From Chryseobacterium vaccae (GTDB lineage: Bacteria; Bacteroidota; Bacteroidia; Flavobacteriales; Weeksellaceae): 64,000 bases of DNA. The notes below the pieces were generated by a model. That model did not search any database. It was given only the letters and a program-made list of their open reading frames with translations, and was not told where the DNA came from. Positions 35,745-44,257 of this stretch are shown piece by piece. Within the stretch, counting starts at the first letter, position 1, and every line of letters begins with the position of its first letter. The stretch is from assembly GCF_009602705.1 (NCBI RefSeq), contig NZ_VSWH01000001.1, positions 3,286,001 to 3,350,000 of the forward strand. Reading direction: 5' to 3'. Both the position numbers and the translations under genes were made by a program.

Positions 35745-36287
35745 TTACTTTGAGATGTATTTAGCCTCAACAAAATCTGTCAGCCAGACTCCGTTTGCAG
35801 AGAGGTAAAACAAAACTCCGTCTTCAGCCATTTTCCCTGTTCTAATGGTTAAAATAACAGGTTTTCCGTGTCTCATCCCAACTTTTGTTGCGGTCTCTTT
35901 ATCAATGCTTAAATGTACATGCTGGCGGCTTCTTTTTTCAATTCCTTTTTCCAGGATTGAGGCGATATTGGTTTCTGCTGTTCCGTGGTATAGATATGCA
36001 GGCGGGGTTTGTGGTTCAACGCCCAGATCAATATCAATGGAATGGCCCTGGCTGGCTCTTATTTTCGTTTTATCTTCATTGAAAGCAAAACGTTTTTTAT
36101 TGTTCGTTTCTACTACCTCATCCAATTCTTCAACGGTAAAGAAAACACTTCTCTTCGCTGACTTTGTTCTCAGTTCTTCTACATCTGCCCATCCGTTTTC
36201 ATCCAGTTTCAGCTGAATGGTTTCCGGGTGATGCCTCAGAATAAGGCTCAAAAACTTACTTATTCTTTTCTTTTCTATTTCGTTCAT
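35745..36287 (-). CDS. kptA: RNA 2'-phosphotransferase KptA/Tpt1
   Basis: 180 residues, standard size. Signatures: SKFLSLILRHHPETI (LRH.P), DENGWADVEEL, IRASQGHS, YLYHGTAE, RQHVHLSID and DGVLFYLSANGVWLT. The fold is that of an ADP-ribosyltransferase. It transfers an internal 2'-phosphate from RNA to NAD+, giving ADP-ribose 1''-2''-cyclic phosphate and nicotinamide. Macrodomains encoded in the same operon are the usual enzymes for that type of product. No bacterial tRNA splicing is known here, so the substrate is probably damaged or modified RNA. Confidence 0.95.
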   Translation of the reverse strand: MNEIEKKRISKFLSLILRHHPETIQLKLDENGWADVEELRTKSAKRSVFFTVEELDEVVETNNKKRFAFNEDKTKIRASQGHSIDIDLGVEPQTPPAYLYHGTAETNIASILEKGIEKRSRQHVHLSIDKETATKVGMRHGKPVILTIRTGKMAEDGVLFYLSANGVWLTDFVEAKYISK

Positions 36288-36305
36288 AACTTATGTTCTT
36301 AATCA

Positions 36306-37253
36306 TTATACTATTGGGAAATATTTATTCTCCAATTTTTCGCAAAGTTCTGCAATATCATCTTTCCTTACCAACTCTGCGATCCAATCCTGCGGAATAT
36401 TTCCAAAGCCATAATAAATACCTGCTATTCCTCCTGTAATTGCTCCTGTGGTGTCTGTATCTTCACCCAGATTCACGGCTTTCAGAACGGCTTCGGAATA
36501 GCTTTCCGAATTCAGGAAACACCATAATGAGGCTTCCAGACTATGCAAAACGTAACCGCTGCTTTTGATTTCGTCTTCGGGATAGCTTGAAATATTGTTC
36601 TTTAAAATCCGTTCAAATTGATCCATTTCGTTCTGTGAACAAATGGGGGTATAATCCAAAAAATGGATTACTGTTGCCTGCATTTTTTTATATGATTCAT
36701 TTTTTCCAGTTCCATTCATAATTTCCAACAGAAATTCAAGATAAATAAAACACGCTAATACGGAACGAATATGGGCGTGAGTGATGGAAGAGACTTCTTT
36801 AATTATATCAAACCTCTGCTCTATCTTAAAATTTTTAATGTAAAACAACAGGGGTAAAATTCGCATTAAAGAACCATTTCCATTATCATATTCACTGGTC
36901 CCTCCACATAGTTGGGGAGCAATCCCCTTACTGATCTTATGAATGGCCTGTCTGGTAGCAATACCAATATCAAAAACCCGTCCATGAGGTGTCCAGATTT
37001 CTGCATTATACCATTGAAGAAACTTCAATGCGATATTTTCCGGATCATATCCGTTACATAGGCTGTCCGCAAGACATAACGCTAAAGAACTGTCATCACT
37101 CCATGTTCCGGCAGGCTGATGATGTGTTCCTAAAGCTCTCATTTTAGTGACCGGAGAACGTCTAAGTTGTTCTCTGCTTCTGAATTCTACAGGAACTCCC
37201 AGCGCATCTCCAATACAAAGCCCCAGAATTCCTGCTTTTACCGTATTTTTCAT
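36306..37253 (-). CDS. ADP-ribosylglycohydrolase (ARH/DraG family) 1
   Basis: 315 residues, all-helical ARH fold. Magnesium ligands sit in GTWSDDSSLALCLADSL (about 49-65) and GEDTDTTGAITGGIAGIYYG (about 263-282). The N-terminus AGILGLCIGDALGVPVEF is typical. It removes ADP-ribose from proteins or nucleic acids, or opens related glycosidic bonds. The start overlaps the sirtuin stop by one base (TAATG), so the two are coupled. It differs strongly from the second ARH gene at 38513-39424, implying different substrates. Confidence 0.93.
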   Translation of the reverse strand: MKNTVKAGILGLCIGDALGVPVEFRSREQLRRSPVTKMRALGTHHQPAGTWSDDSSLALCLADSLCNGYDPENIALKFLQWYNAEIWTPHGRVFDIGIATRQAIHKISKGIAPQLCGGTSEYDNGNGSLMRILPLLFYIKNFKIEQRFDIIKEVSSITHAHIRSVLACFIYLEFLLEIMNGTGKNESYKKMQATVIHFLDYTPICSQNEMDQFERILKNNISSYPEDEIKSSGYVLHSLEASLWCFLNSESYSEAVLKAVNLGEDTDTTGAITGGIAGIYYGFGNIPQDWIAELVRKDDIAELCEKLENKYFPIV

Positions 37254-37939
37254 TATGCAAGATTAACCAGCTTATCAAACAGCAGTTTCATTCCCTGAGT
37301 TGCGGTTTCTTTCATTACGACAGCTCTCTGCCCATATCCGAATCCGGTTTCATTAGGATTGATAACAATCAGGAGACAGTCATCTTTAATATCGTGGATC
37401 AGTCCGGCTGCCGGATATACCTGCAAAGAGGTACCAATTACCAATAAAACATCCGATTCTTTTACAATTTCCCGGGCAGGCTGGAACATAGGAACATCTT
37501 CTCCGAACCATACGATGAATGGCCTTAATTGACCTCCGTCTTCTGCTTTATCCCCGATATTGATATCCTCCTTCTGCTCATAGATCAGATCTTTATTATT
37601 GCATGAACAGGATTTGAACAGCTCTCCATGGAGATGAAGAATATCTGTAGATCCTGCTCTTTCGTGCAGGTCATCAATATTTTGGGTAATGATCTGAACT
37701 TTAAAATGCTTTTCCAGCTCAGCCAGCAGATAATGAGCTTCATTGGGCTGTACTTGATGCAGCTGGCGTCTTCTCTGGTTATAGAACTCCAGTACGAGCG
37801 CAGGGTCTTTTCTCCACCCTTCAGGGCTTGCCACATCGGTTATATTATGATTTTCCCAGAGCCCGTCTCCGTCTCTGAATGTTTTTATTCCGCTTTCGGC
37901 ACTGATTCCTGCGCCGCTTAATATGGTTAGTTTTTTCAT
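37253..37939 (-). CDS. cobB: Sir2-family NAD-dependent deacylase (sirtuin)
   Basis: 228 residues from the ATG at 37937-37939, the start giving MKKLTILSGAGISAESGIKT. Motifs: GAGISAESG and FRDGDGLW (NAD binding), TQNIDDLHERAGS, catalytic His in LHLHGEL, FGEDVP, VIGTSLQVYPAAGL. Only one Cys pair (SCSC) is present in the zinc module, so zinc binding is doubtful. It deacylates lysine with NAD+ and releases O-acyl-ADP-ribose, which the neighbouring macrodomain can cleave. Confidence 0.93.
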   Translation of the reverse strand: MKKLTILSGAGISAESGIKTFRDGDGLWENHNITDVASPEGWRKDPALVLEFYNQRRRQLHQVQPNEAHYLLAELEKHFKVQIITQNIDDLHERAGSTDILHLHGELFKSCSCNNKDLIYEQKEDINIGDKAEDGGQLRPFIVWFGEDVPMFQPAREIVKESDVLLVIGTSLQVYPAAGLIHDIKDDCLLIVINPNETGFGYGQRAVVMKETATQGMKLLFDKLVNLA

Positions 37940-38016
37940 TGGTTTATAAGTTTTATTTCGTTCACTTAGCATTTTATTTGCCACTGATGCACGAATTTTT
38001 GTTGAATATGCGGAAG

Positions 38017-38523
38017 CTAGTTTAAAAGCTTCCTGTAAATTTCTTCATTTTCATCATCAAAACAGACAAAAATAACTTTTTCTATACTTTCTGATTTGAA
38101 TTTTCTTACTTCATTCACAGCAATTATTCCCGCCATTTCTTTTGGAAATTTATAGATTCCTGTACTGATATTGGGAAAGGCAATACTTTTTACGTTGAGA
38201 CTTTCTGCCAGGTTTAATACATTTCGATAGCAGCCAGCCAGAAGTTTTGAGCACCTTTCTTCGTCTCCGTTCCAGACCGGACCTACCGTGTGAATGACAT
38301 AATCAGCAGGAAGGTTTCCAGCAGAGGTAACTACTGCTTCTCCCGTATTACATTTTCCTTGCCTGTTTCTGATTTCGATACATTCTTCAAGGATCTGTTT
38401 TCCGCCTGCCCGATGAATAGCTCCATCTACTCCGCCACCACCAAGCAGTGAGGAATTGGCAGCATTAACGATAGCATCTGTATAGATCTTTGTAATATCT
38501 CCTTTTATCAGTTCAATGTTCAT
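38017..38523 (-). CDS. macrodomain, O-acetyl-ADP-ribose deacetylase type (MacroD/YmdB)
   Basis: 168 residues. Complete MacroD signatures: [33 protein letters not shown] (catalytic loop), [24 protein letters not shown]. It removes O-acetyl from ADP-ribose made by the sirtuin and can remove mono-ADP-ribose from Glu/Asp or nucleic-acid ends. It overlaps the second ARH gene by 11 bases upstream and lies 77 bp before the sirtuin. Confidence 0.94.
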   Translation of the reverse strand: MNIELIKGDITKIYTDAIVNAANSSLLGGGGVDGAIHRAGGKQILEECIEIRNRQGKCNTGEAVVTSAGNLPADYVIHTVGPVWNGDEERCSKLLAGCYRNVLNLAESLNVKSIAFPNISTGIYKFPKEMAGIIAVNEVRKFKSESIEKVIFVCFDDENEEIYRKLLN

Positions 38524-39424
38524 AAAATCTGCTTTTTTTCCAGTTTTCTACCTCATCTATCCAATCAGGACCCATATTTTCTTCACAGCACAAAATGCTT
38601 ACTCCTCCGGCTATAGCACAGGTGGTATCTCTGTCTCCTAAAGCAGCAACGGTATTCCACAGGCATTCTTTAAAATTGTTCCGGTATCTTGACAACATCC
38701 AGATGACAAGAGGAACGGTATCCTGAGCGGTCATTTTTACTCCGTTTCCTAATGTTTGCACCAACATTTCGATGCCTGGATTTCCATCCAGATAAAGGAC
38801 TTTGTTCAGCTTACTTTTCATATCAGAATCATCCAGCTCATTTTGGATATTCCGGATAAATTCCTGCTGTCCAAATTTTGCCAATCCCAGTTTTTCCTGA
38901 ACGGTAAAGGCAGCAGCCAGAGCAACAGCTTTTGTTCCTTCTATAGCTTCTTTATTCGCATGGGTTACTTCACAGGAAAGTTCTGCATTTTTTTTAAGCT
39001 GTTCTATATTATCATAAAAATAGGCCCCGATTACGGATGCTCTCATTGCACCGCCATTTCCCATGGAACCCTGCCCTTCAAATTTAGCCTGGGAAACATC
39101 TTTCCAATATTCTCCGTTTTTCACAGCCCTGAAATACTGATGTATGGAAGGCCCGTATCCTCTGTTCATGTCCAGATAGTAGTTCCTGGTAAATTCTTCT
39201 GCAAGAAAATCCTGATTAACCTTTCCAAATTTTTCCAGCGATTTAAAAATGGCCACTGCCATAATGGTGTCATCAGTAAAATCCAGATTAGTCTCAGGAA
39301 GAATTCTTTGATGAATATAGCTTTTCATCAGGCTTTCTTCACCAAAAAAGCTTTCTCCAAAGGCATCACCGATGGAAACTCCTGTCAGGGACTTTGAAGC
39401 GAGGGAAAGCCTGTCTGTTTTCAT
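38513..39424 (-). CDS. ADP-ribosylglycohydrolase 2
   Basis: 303 residues of the ARH/DraG family: [51 protein letters not shown], and [18 protein letters not shown]. The GDRDTT in place of the GEDTDTT found in the other ARH, and the NGGAMR motif, put it in another branch of the family. It probably removes ADP-ribose from a different linkage. Four bases overlap with the broken DUF4291 gene upstream and 11 with the macrodomain gene downstream, so it is tightly coupled. Confidence 0.92.
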   Translation of the reverse strand: MKTDRLSLASKSLTGVSIGDAFGESFFGEESLMKSYIHQRILPETNLDFTDDTIMAVAIFKSLEKFGKVNQDFLAEEFTRNYYLDMNRGYGPSIHQYFRAVKNGEYWKDVSQAKFEGQGSMGNGGAMRASVIGAYFYDNIEQLKKNAELSCEVTHANKEAIEGTKAVALAAAFTVQEKLGLAKFGQQEFIRNIQNELDDSDMKSKLNKVLYLDGNPGIEMLVQTLGNGVKMTAQDTVPLVIWMLSRYRNNFKECLWNTVAALGDRDTTCAIAGGVSILCCEENMGPDWIDEVENWKKSRFYEH

Positions 39425-40059
39425 AGCTTTAGTCTTAGTTTTTTATTTAAATGTTCATCATCAAACAGCAATGGTTTTTCTTCGGGAATGATCAGGTTGT
39501 CCAGATCTCCGTTTAATACGAATGCATGCTGCTCTTTTACAAAATCTGAAATATTTTCAATGAAAAGAATATCTTCCCGGGCAAAGGAACGGGTAAATTC
39601 ATTCCTAAGACCAATCTGTATGGCTCTTCTTTCCTGCTTCTGTCCGAAAGGATCATGATCCGGATCCCATTGTAATCTCACAGAAGATTCTTTCACCTGA
39701 TTCTGCCATTCTTCTCTGGACACTCCCAGTTTTTCATCATAGGAAGAATATACCGCATTTTCAAAGTACTTTTTGAAAGCTTCTTTCTTTAGATGAATAG
39801 CCAGAACGTATTCCTGACCTTCTTTGGTTCCCCAGCCGTTACGGTACATCATCCAAAGGAAATTGGGTTTTATCCAGGTCATCCTTTCCAGACTGAAAGC
39901 CCCTCCAAAATATTGGTTTCTCACGGCAAATTCTCCTATTTATTTACGATAGGACTGATAGACTATAATTTTTTCATCATCGTACTGTGCCATGATATGA
40001 TGCCCTTCCCTAGGCCAATCCTGTAATTGTTCTTTATATTTTTTAAGTTTAAAATTCAT
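39421..40059 (-). pseudogene. DUF4291 gene interrupted by an in-frame stop
   Basis: Reading from ATG 40057-40059 gives 39 residues (starts MNFKLKKYKEQLQ, then GHHIMAQYDDEKIIVYQSYR). A TAA follows at codon 40 (39940-39942), then in the same frame IGEFAVRNQYFGGAFSLERM and the rest of a DUF4291 protein to 39421. The usual family text at the break is 'YRPSIG.F...QYFGG', so the TAA replaces the Ser codon. A single base change (TCA to TAA) would explain it. A GTG at 39922-39924 could restart translation of 167 residues but would lose conserved N-terminal residues. Function of DUF4291 is unknown; it sits among ADP-ribose enzymes. Confidence 0.75.
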
Positions 40060-40102
40060 TTCTTTCTGTTTTCAACGGTTTTGTAGTCTTTATCCAGGAT
40101 AA

Positions 40103-40183
40103 TTATATTTTCCTTTCAGCATATTCAACCCAAATTCTCCTATCTGGAAGCTGACTAAACAATTCTCCTCTTGTCAGTTTCAT
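40103..40183 (-). CDS. possible 26-residue coupled ORF
   Basis: ATG at 40181-40183 overlaps the PARG stop codon (ATGA). The peptide (MKLTRGELFSQLPDRRIWVE then YAERKI) is amphipathic and may be the remnant of a longer gene, since the gap to the DUF4291 start is only 43 bp. Weak evidence: the overlap and a reasonable composition. Confidence 0.3.
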   Translation of the reverse strand: MKLTRGELFSQLPDRRIWVEYAERKI

Positions 40184-41415
40184 GATATTTCTTCAAAAGG
40201 TCTCAGCATTTCTTCTTTTTTCTTGGTCATCACAGCAAAGACCACTCTTTTAAATTTATTTTTATATTTTCCCTGAAGGTGTTTTTTAAACAACCCTGCA
40301 ATTTCTTTGGGATCATTTTTAAAAACTCCGCATCCCCAGGCACCTAAGATCAATACTTCATTTTCTCTATGAAAAGCAAGTGCAAGCATTTTATCTATTC
40401 TCACATCCATTGCATCTGCTATTTCATCCTGCCTTTCCGGTTCCTGTTTCCTGACAACGCCTGCATTTACTGCCGGAGAAGTAATGAAATTACATATAAC
40501 AGGTTTTTCGAGCAGTTCTCCTTTATCTTTTCTGAAAACGGGAACTTTAGGACTGTAAATCATCATATCTGTATAGAAACAGGATTCCATTGCCCGATGA
40601 GCCTCATAATAGTAAGGAGCCTGAAGCAGGCTTTCATATAATCCTGAAGTTCTTGCCAAGCTTTCTTCCTGTGCTTCTGCTCCGTTGATGAATCCGCCAC
40701 CCGGATTTTTTGCTGAAGCGAAATTAAGGCACATCAGCTTCTCTGGATTTTCTTCTTCGGCTAATTGTAAAATAGCTTTCAGTGAGCTGCAGTTCCAAGT
40801 TTCAAACTTTGTTTCAAAAATAAATTCCGGCAGCCGGACTTTTGTAAATCCCTCAAGTATTTCCGAAGAGTACAGAATCGTTTCATTTTTGCTGATTTCC
40901 AGCTCGTTTTCTATGTTTATTTTTTCGTTGTTTTCGTTTATATAATATTTTCTGGCAAGGATCTCCAAAGTATCTTTTGCCATTCCTTTATTGGTCATCG
41001 TTAGTTTTTTTATATTGAATAATAAATTCTCCACCTCATCGTTTGCCGGTTTTTTAAAGTCTTTTCCCATAAATACTCTGAGCACTTTAATTTTTCCTGC
41101 GATGGCTTCATTGAATGTTTCAAGTTCTTCAGAAGGAACCCATAGCTCATTATGGTTTCTGGCTCCTACATTTTGAGCGGGATATTGATCTGCTATTTCT
41201 TTAAGCACTTCAAAACTTGTTACAAAGCCCAGAAAATTTCCGGCTTCATCTCTGGTATTCCACTTTTCAGCAATTTCGGAGGCGTAGCTTTCATCCAGCA
41301 CCGGGTAAAATATTGGCTGCCAGTCCAATCTTGGAGGGAATTTTTTATATCCGCTCTCCATGATCAGAATCATTTCTTTTTCTCCTACAGGTCTGTAAAG
41401 TGTTGTTGTTTTCAT
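40180..41415 (-). CDS. fusion of a crystallin-J1-like domain with a microbial PARG (TIGR02452 type)
   Basis: 411 residues. Residues about 1-118 (TTTLYRPVGEKEMILIMESG, FPPRLDWQPIFYPVL, NELWVPSEELETFN) match a small stand-alone family often labelled 'ADP-ribosylation/crystallin J1'. Residues about 140-411 are a poly(ADP-ribose) glycohydrolase macrodomain of the TIGR02452 type. It has the catalytic signature GGG-x7-QEE (Gly239-241, Gln249-Glu251) followed by LARTSGLYESL, and ILGAWGCGVFKNDP later. It should hydrolyse ADP-ribose chains or O-glycosidic ADP-ribose. The fusion suggests the N-terminal domain serves the same substrate. Confidence 0.88.
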   Translation of the reverse strand: MKTTTLYRPVGEKEMILIMESGYKKFPPRLDWQPIFYPVLDESYASEIAEKWNTRDEAGNFLGFVTSFEVLKEIADQYPAQNVGARNHNELWVPSEELETFNEAIAGKIKVLRVFMGKDFKKPANDEVENLLFNIKKLTMTNKGMAKDTLEILARKYYINENNEKINIENELEISKNETILYSSEILEGFTKVRLPEFIFETKFETWNCSSLKAILQLAEEENPEKLMCLNFASAKNPGGGFINGAEAQEESLARTSGLYESLLQAPYYYEAHRAMESCFYTDMMIYSPKVPVFRKDKGELLEKPVICNFITSPAVNAGVVRKQEPERQDEIADAMDVRIDKMLALAFHRENEVLILGAWGCGVFKNDPKEIAGLFKKHLQGKYKNKFKRVVFAVMTKKKEEMLRPFEEIS

Positions 41416-41427
41416 TGCTTTTATTTT

Positions 41428-41898
41428 TTATCCGAAGTCGTAAACGTATACTTCGAGATTGTTTTTTAATAGTGTTTTTTCAATAATGGGTTCTATTTTT
41501 TCCCATTTTCCTCCTGCCAGTCCGCATCCTATTCTCGGCATGTGGATTGTGGCATTGATCTGTAAGGCTTCTTCTGCCAGTTTTTCCAGACATTTTTCGA
41601 CAGCATCATATCGAATGGGTGGAATTCCGCCGGAGTTGGTGATGATTTTATGCTGCCCAATCATATTGGCTATCCAGATTTCATCTTCAACTTTTACCAA
41701 TTGGATTTCACCAAGATAAAAATTTCCTCCGCTTTTAAACCATTGTCTGTATTTGCTTTCCGGCTCTTTCCATTTTCTGGAAATGGCTGTTACAAAACCT
41801 TTTCCCCAGCCACCAATATCGTTGCAGATATGGGCAATTATTTTGTTTCCTTCAGATTCCGGAGCTGTGGCGTCACCTTGTATATAGTGCATTTTCAT
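41428..41898 (-). CDS. macrodomain, Poa1p/TARG1-like
   Basis: 156 residues. MHYIQGDATAPESEGNKIIAHICNDIGGWGKGFVTAISRKW and IHMPRIGCGLAGGKWEKIEPII are the standard text of Poa1p/TARG1-like macrodomains. Relatives hydrolyse ADP-ribose-1''-phosphate or remove ADP-ribose from Glu and from nucleic acids. ADP-ribose-1''-phosphate derives from the KptA product, so the pair may form a short pathway in this operon. Spacing to neighbours is 12 and 2 bp. Confidence 0.9.
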   Translation of the reverse strand: MKMHYIQGDATAPESEGNKIIAHICNDIGGWGKGFVTAISRKWKEPESKYRQWFKSGGNFYLGEIQLVKVEDEIWIANMIGQHKIITNSGGIPPIRYDAVEKCLEKLAEEALQINATIHMPRIGCGLAGGKWEKIEPIIEKTLLKNNLEVYVYDFG

Positions 41899-41900
41899 GG

Positions 41901-42311
41901 TTATTCTATTTTTATTTTACCTGAATTCAGGCATTTTTCAATATTTTTCAAGGTACCGCTTTTTCTCTTTGCGTCTGAATTAAAATCTACCCCGAGAAAA
42001 TGGGTGCACTGTGACACACCGTAATCATCCCGTTCAGCATCAGACTGAAAGCCTCCGGAAAAAGTCCAGCCGGCAGCTTTTGTTTTAAAAGTATTGATCT
42101 TATATCTTGGTTTTATCCCGATATGAAGGATGGTTACTTTTTCGGTTTTATCTTTCAGGTATTCCATCATTAAGGTATCTGCTCTGGAAAAATCGCCTAT
42201 AATAAACTCACAGTCAGCAAGGTCAATATTTTTTAACGGGGTAACATATAATTCATGGAATTTATCCCAGGACAGGTTTCCGTTTCCAAATGCATATATC
42301 TTTTTCATCAT
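41901..42311 (-). CDS. Rossmann-like protein of unknown function in the ADP-ribose operon
   Basis: 136 residues (MMKKIYAFGNGNLSWDKFHE). Alternating strands and helices, with CEFIIGDFSRADTLMMEYLK and KVTILHIGIKPRYK, suggest a small nucleotide-binding alpha/beta fold like nucleoside 2-deoxyribosyltransferases. The conserved-looking GGFQSDAERDDYGV and HFLGVDFNSDAKRKSGT stretches would be active-site candidates. I cannot name the reaction. Two bases separate it from the macrodomain gene and 15 from the PurA-like gene. Confidence 0.65.
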   Translation of the reverse strand: MMKKIYAFGNGNLSWDKFHELYVTPLKNIDLADCEFIIGDFSRADTLMMEYLKDKTEKVTILHIGIKPRYKINTFKTKAAGWTFSGGFQSDAERDDYGVSQCTHFLGVDFNSDAKRKSGTLKNIEKCLNSGKIKIE

Positions 42312-42326
42312 GAGTTGTGTTTTTAT

Positions 42327-43397
42327 TTATTTCAATTGTTTAAAATCTTTTGAAAACGGTGAATATGATCCGTACACTGTTTCAAATTCTGTTTTTAGTT
42401 TTTCGTATTTAAATGCTTTCTCTGTCTGATCCAGGCAGGTAACCACAAGATTCTTGCGGGCTCCGGAAATATAAGCTCCATCCAGCAGCAATGCGTAGTT
42501 CAGAAGATCATAATCCAGATTACCGTAACGGAGCTCTTTCTGATATTCATTGAAAACACAAGTTTCCTCCTGATTGTTCTTTAAATCCATACGTTTTTCA
42601 TTACTCATCCAGCCGCTTCCATGTCGTGTGGAATAATTTCTGGTCACATAATACATTTCTATGTCTTCAATGTTCAGTCTTCTACAGATCTCATAAGCAT
42701 TTTTCGAAGTGGTATGAGCGTAGGTCACATTAGGAAATACGCCGTGATCCATATCCAGAAGAATTCCCTGGCTTCCTTCAAAAATAAGGTTATCAAAAGA
42801 TTCCAGATATCTGTAATCACTGATCTTCCAATCAATCTGATCTACTGCATTCAGAAAAACATCCAGTTCTTCCCGGATCTGGTCCTGATCCATAAACCCG
42901 TAGAAATAAGCGATTCCTTTCAGCTTTTCGATCAACATTTCACGTGGTGCAATAAGATCGGCAACAAATAGTTTATAGGGACTTTCATGCCTTTTCATTG
43001 TGGCCCCGATTCCTTTTCCGCAGGTTCCGTGTTCCAGATTTCTCGTATTGGTTCTGTTCTGCCACACATCAAAAGGAGTTGTTACTTTTGCCAGGGGATG
43101 AATATGAAGTTCAGTATTTCCGTTTTTCATTTTCAATTCTTCCCTTTCATTCAGCATAAACACAGGATGAATGGTACAGTGTTCGGAAAAATAAGACGGC
43201 AATCCTCGGAGCGCTCCGCTTGCGAAGCTGGAATGCACATGCTTTTCATTGCCAATCATTACGGTATGTGCTGCTTGCTGTCCTCCTGAAAACCTGATGA
43301 CAACAGAATCTGGGTTCCGGCTTGCCAGAAAATCTGTGGTGATTCCTTTTCCTTCGTCACCAAAACCCAGTCCTATTACTATTTGTGCCTTTTTCAT
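42327..43397 (-). CDS. short adenylosuccinate synthetase paralogue
   Basis: 356 residues, against about 430 in housekeeping PurA. Keeps the P-loop GFGDEGKG with catalytic Asp14, GGQQAAHTV with His44 (PurA has GG.NAGHT), and GTCGKGIG (PurA GTTGRGIG). The GTP-base motif that reads TKLD in PurA is TCLD here, and the C-terminal part is shortened. It probably joins aspartate (or another amine donor) to a 6-oxopurine nucleotide that is not plain IMP, or acts in an alternative purine route. A substrate linked to ADP-ribose or repair is suggested by the operon. The Asp is retained, which argues against phage PurZ. Confidence 0.8.
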   Translation of the reverse strand: MKKAQIVIGLGFGDEGKGITTDFLASRNPDSVVIRFSGGQQAAHTVMIGNEKHVHSSFASGALRGLPSYFSEHCTIHPVFMLNEREELKMKNGNTELHIHPLAKVTTPFDVWQNRTNTRNLEHGTCGKGIGATMKRHESPYKLFVADLIAPREMLIEKLKGIAYFYGFMDQDQIREELDVFLNAVDQIDWKISDYRYLESFDNLIFEGSQGILLDMDHGVFPNVTYAHTTSKNAYEICRRLNIEDIEMYYVTRNYSTRHGSGWMSNEKRMDLKNNQEETCVFNEYQKELRYGNLDYDLLNYALLLDGAYISGARKNLVVTCLDQTEKAFKYEKLKTEFETVYGSYSPFSKDFKQLK

Positions 43398-43400
43398 TGC

Positions 43401-44255
43401 TTAAAACATTTGAATACTATCCAGCCCGCTTACAATTCCGGTTCCGGAAGTACTGTTTTTAAATTTATCACATACCACTCCTTTGATAAGATCCGGAATT
43501 TCTGTGTGATCCGTTATAGATAAACAGTTTTTACCCAGCAACTCCTTCCATCCTTTATCCGCAGCTAATGCCTGGCCTGAATGCAGAACACTGATGTGAT
43601 ATACTTCATACCTTTTTTGAGCTTCTTTCAGCAGCTCTGTATGGGTATAGGTATGCTGACCGGTTCCCATAATTTCTCTTATGGCAGAAGCGGGAAGAAC
43701 TTTAAGGCAAGGCTCGTCTCCTATTGTAAACAGTAACCCTTTCTGATTTCTTTTCTCAAAGGCATCTGTTCTGGTATGAAAAGCGGCAAAATACCACGCC
43801 AGAAGATAACTTTCTCCCCCGTTACCGCCGCCGCCGGATTCAATATAGGTGCGGGTAAGCCACATATCCAGTTCATCATCACCTGATTCAAACTGCCCTA
43901 CCTGCAGCGGATAACCGTCGCATTCATGGTCCCCGATTCCCAAAAATAAAAGAGCGGGATCTGGAACTCCTCCCTGCATAATTCCTCCCATTAACTTAGG
44001 AAGACCTTCTTTGATCAATTCGTGGGGAATATGTCCCATGCTTCCCGTTACATCCAGTCCTAAAATAATCGGAACTGAATTCGGATTGGCTTCAGAATCC
44101 CGGGATTCCCTGAAAGAAATTCCTTTTGGATTCATAGATTCGTGCGCCATTCTTTTGGCATTCTGAGTGAAAATTTCACCGGCTGATTTTGATCCGTATC
44201 CTTCTTTTCTGGCTTTTGCAAAGCGAGCGTCCAGATCATATTTTGTACCTCCCAT
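43401..44255 (-). CDS. VWA-domain protein
   Basis: 284 residues. MIDAS-like metal site in LGLDVTGSMGHIPHELIKEG (DxTxS rather than DxSxS) with a later Gly/Asp-rich loop ESGGGGNGGESYLLAWYFAA. The N-terminal about 60 residues (GTKYDLDARFAKARKEGYGS) are basic and probably a binding tail. No signal peptide, so it is an intracellular adhesion or scaffold module. In related NAD-operons VWA proteins accompany ADP-ribose enzymes; the role is unknown. Two bases separate it from the upstream small gene. Confidence 0.85.
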   Translation of the reverse strand: MGGTKYDLDARFAKARKEGYGSKSAGEIFTQNAKRMAHESMNPKGISFRESRDSEANPNSVPIILGLDVTGSMGHIPHELIKEGLPKLMGGIMQGGVPDPALLFLGIGDHECDGYPLQVGQFESGDDELDMWLTRTYIESGGGGNGGESYLLAWYFAAFHTRTDAFEKRNQKGLLFTIGDEPCLKVLPASAIREIMGTGQHTYTHTELLKEAQKRYEVYHISVLHSGQALAADKGWKELLGKNCLSITDHTEIPDLIKGVVCDKFKNSTSGTGIVSGLDSIQMF

Positions 44256-44257
44256 AA

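Noticed and set aside
42327..43397. Phage PurZ (aminoadenine synthesis) assignment
   Set aside because: The catalytic Asp of PurA is retained and no partner genes for Z-DNA are present.
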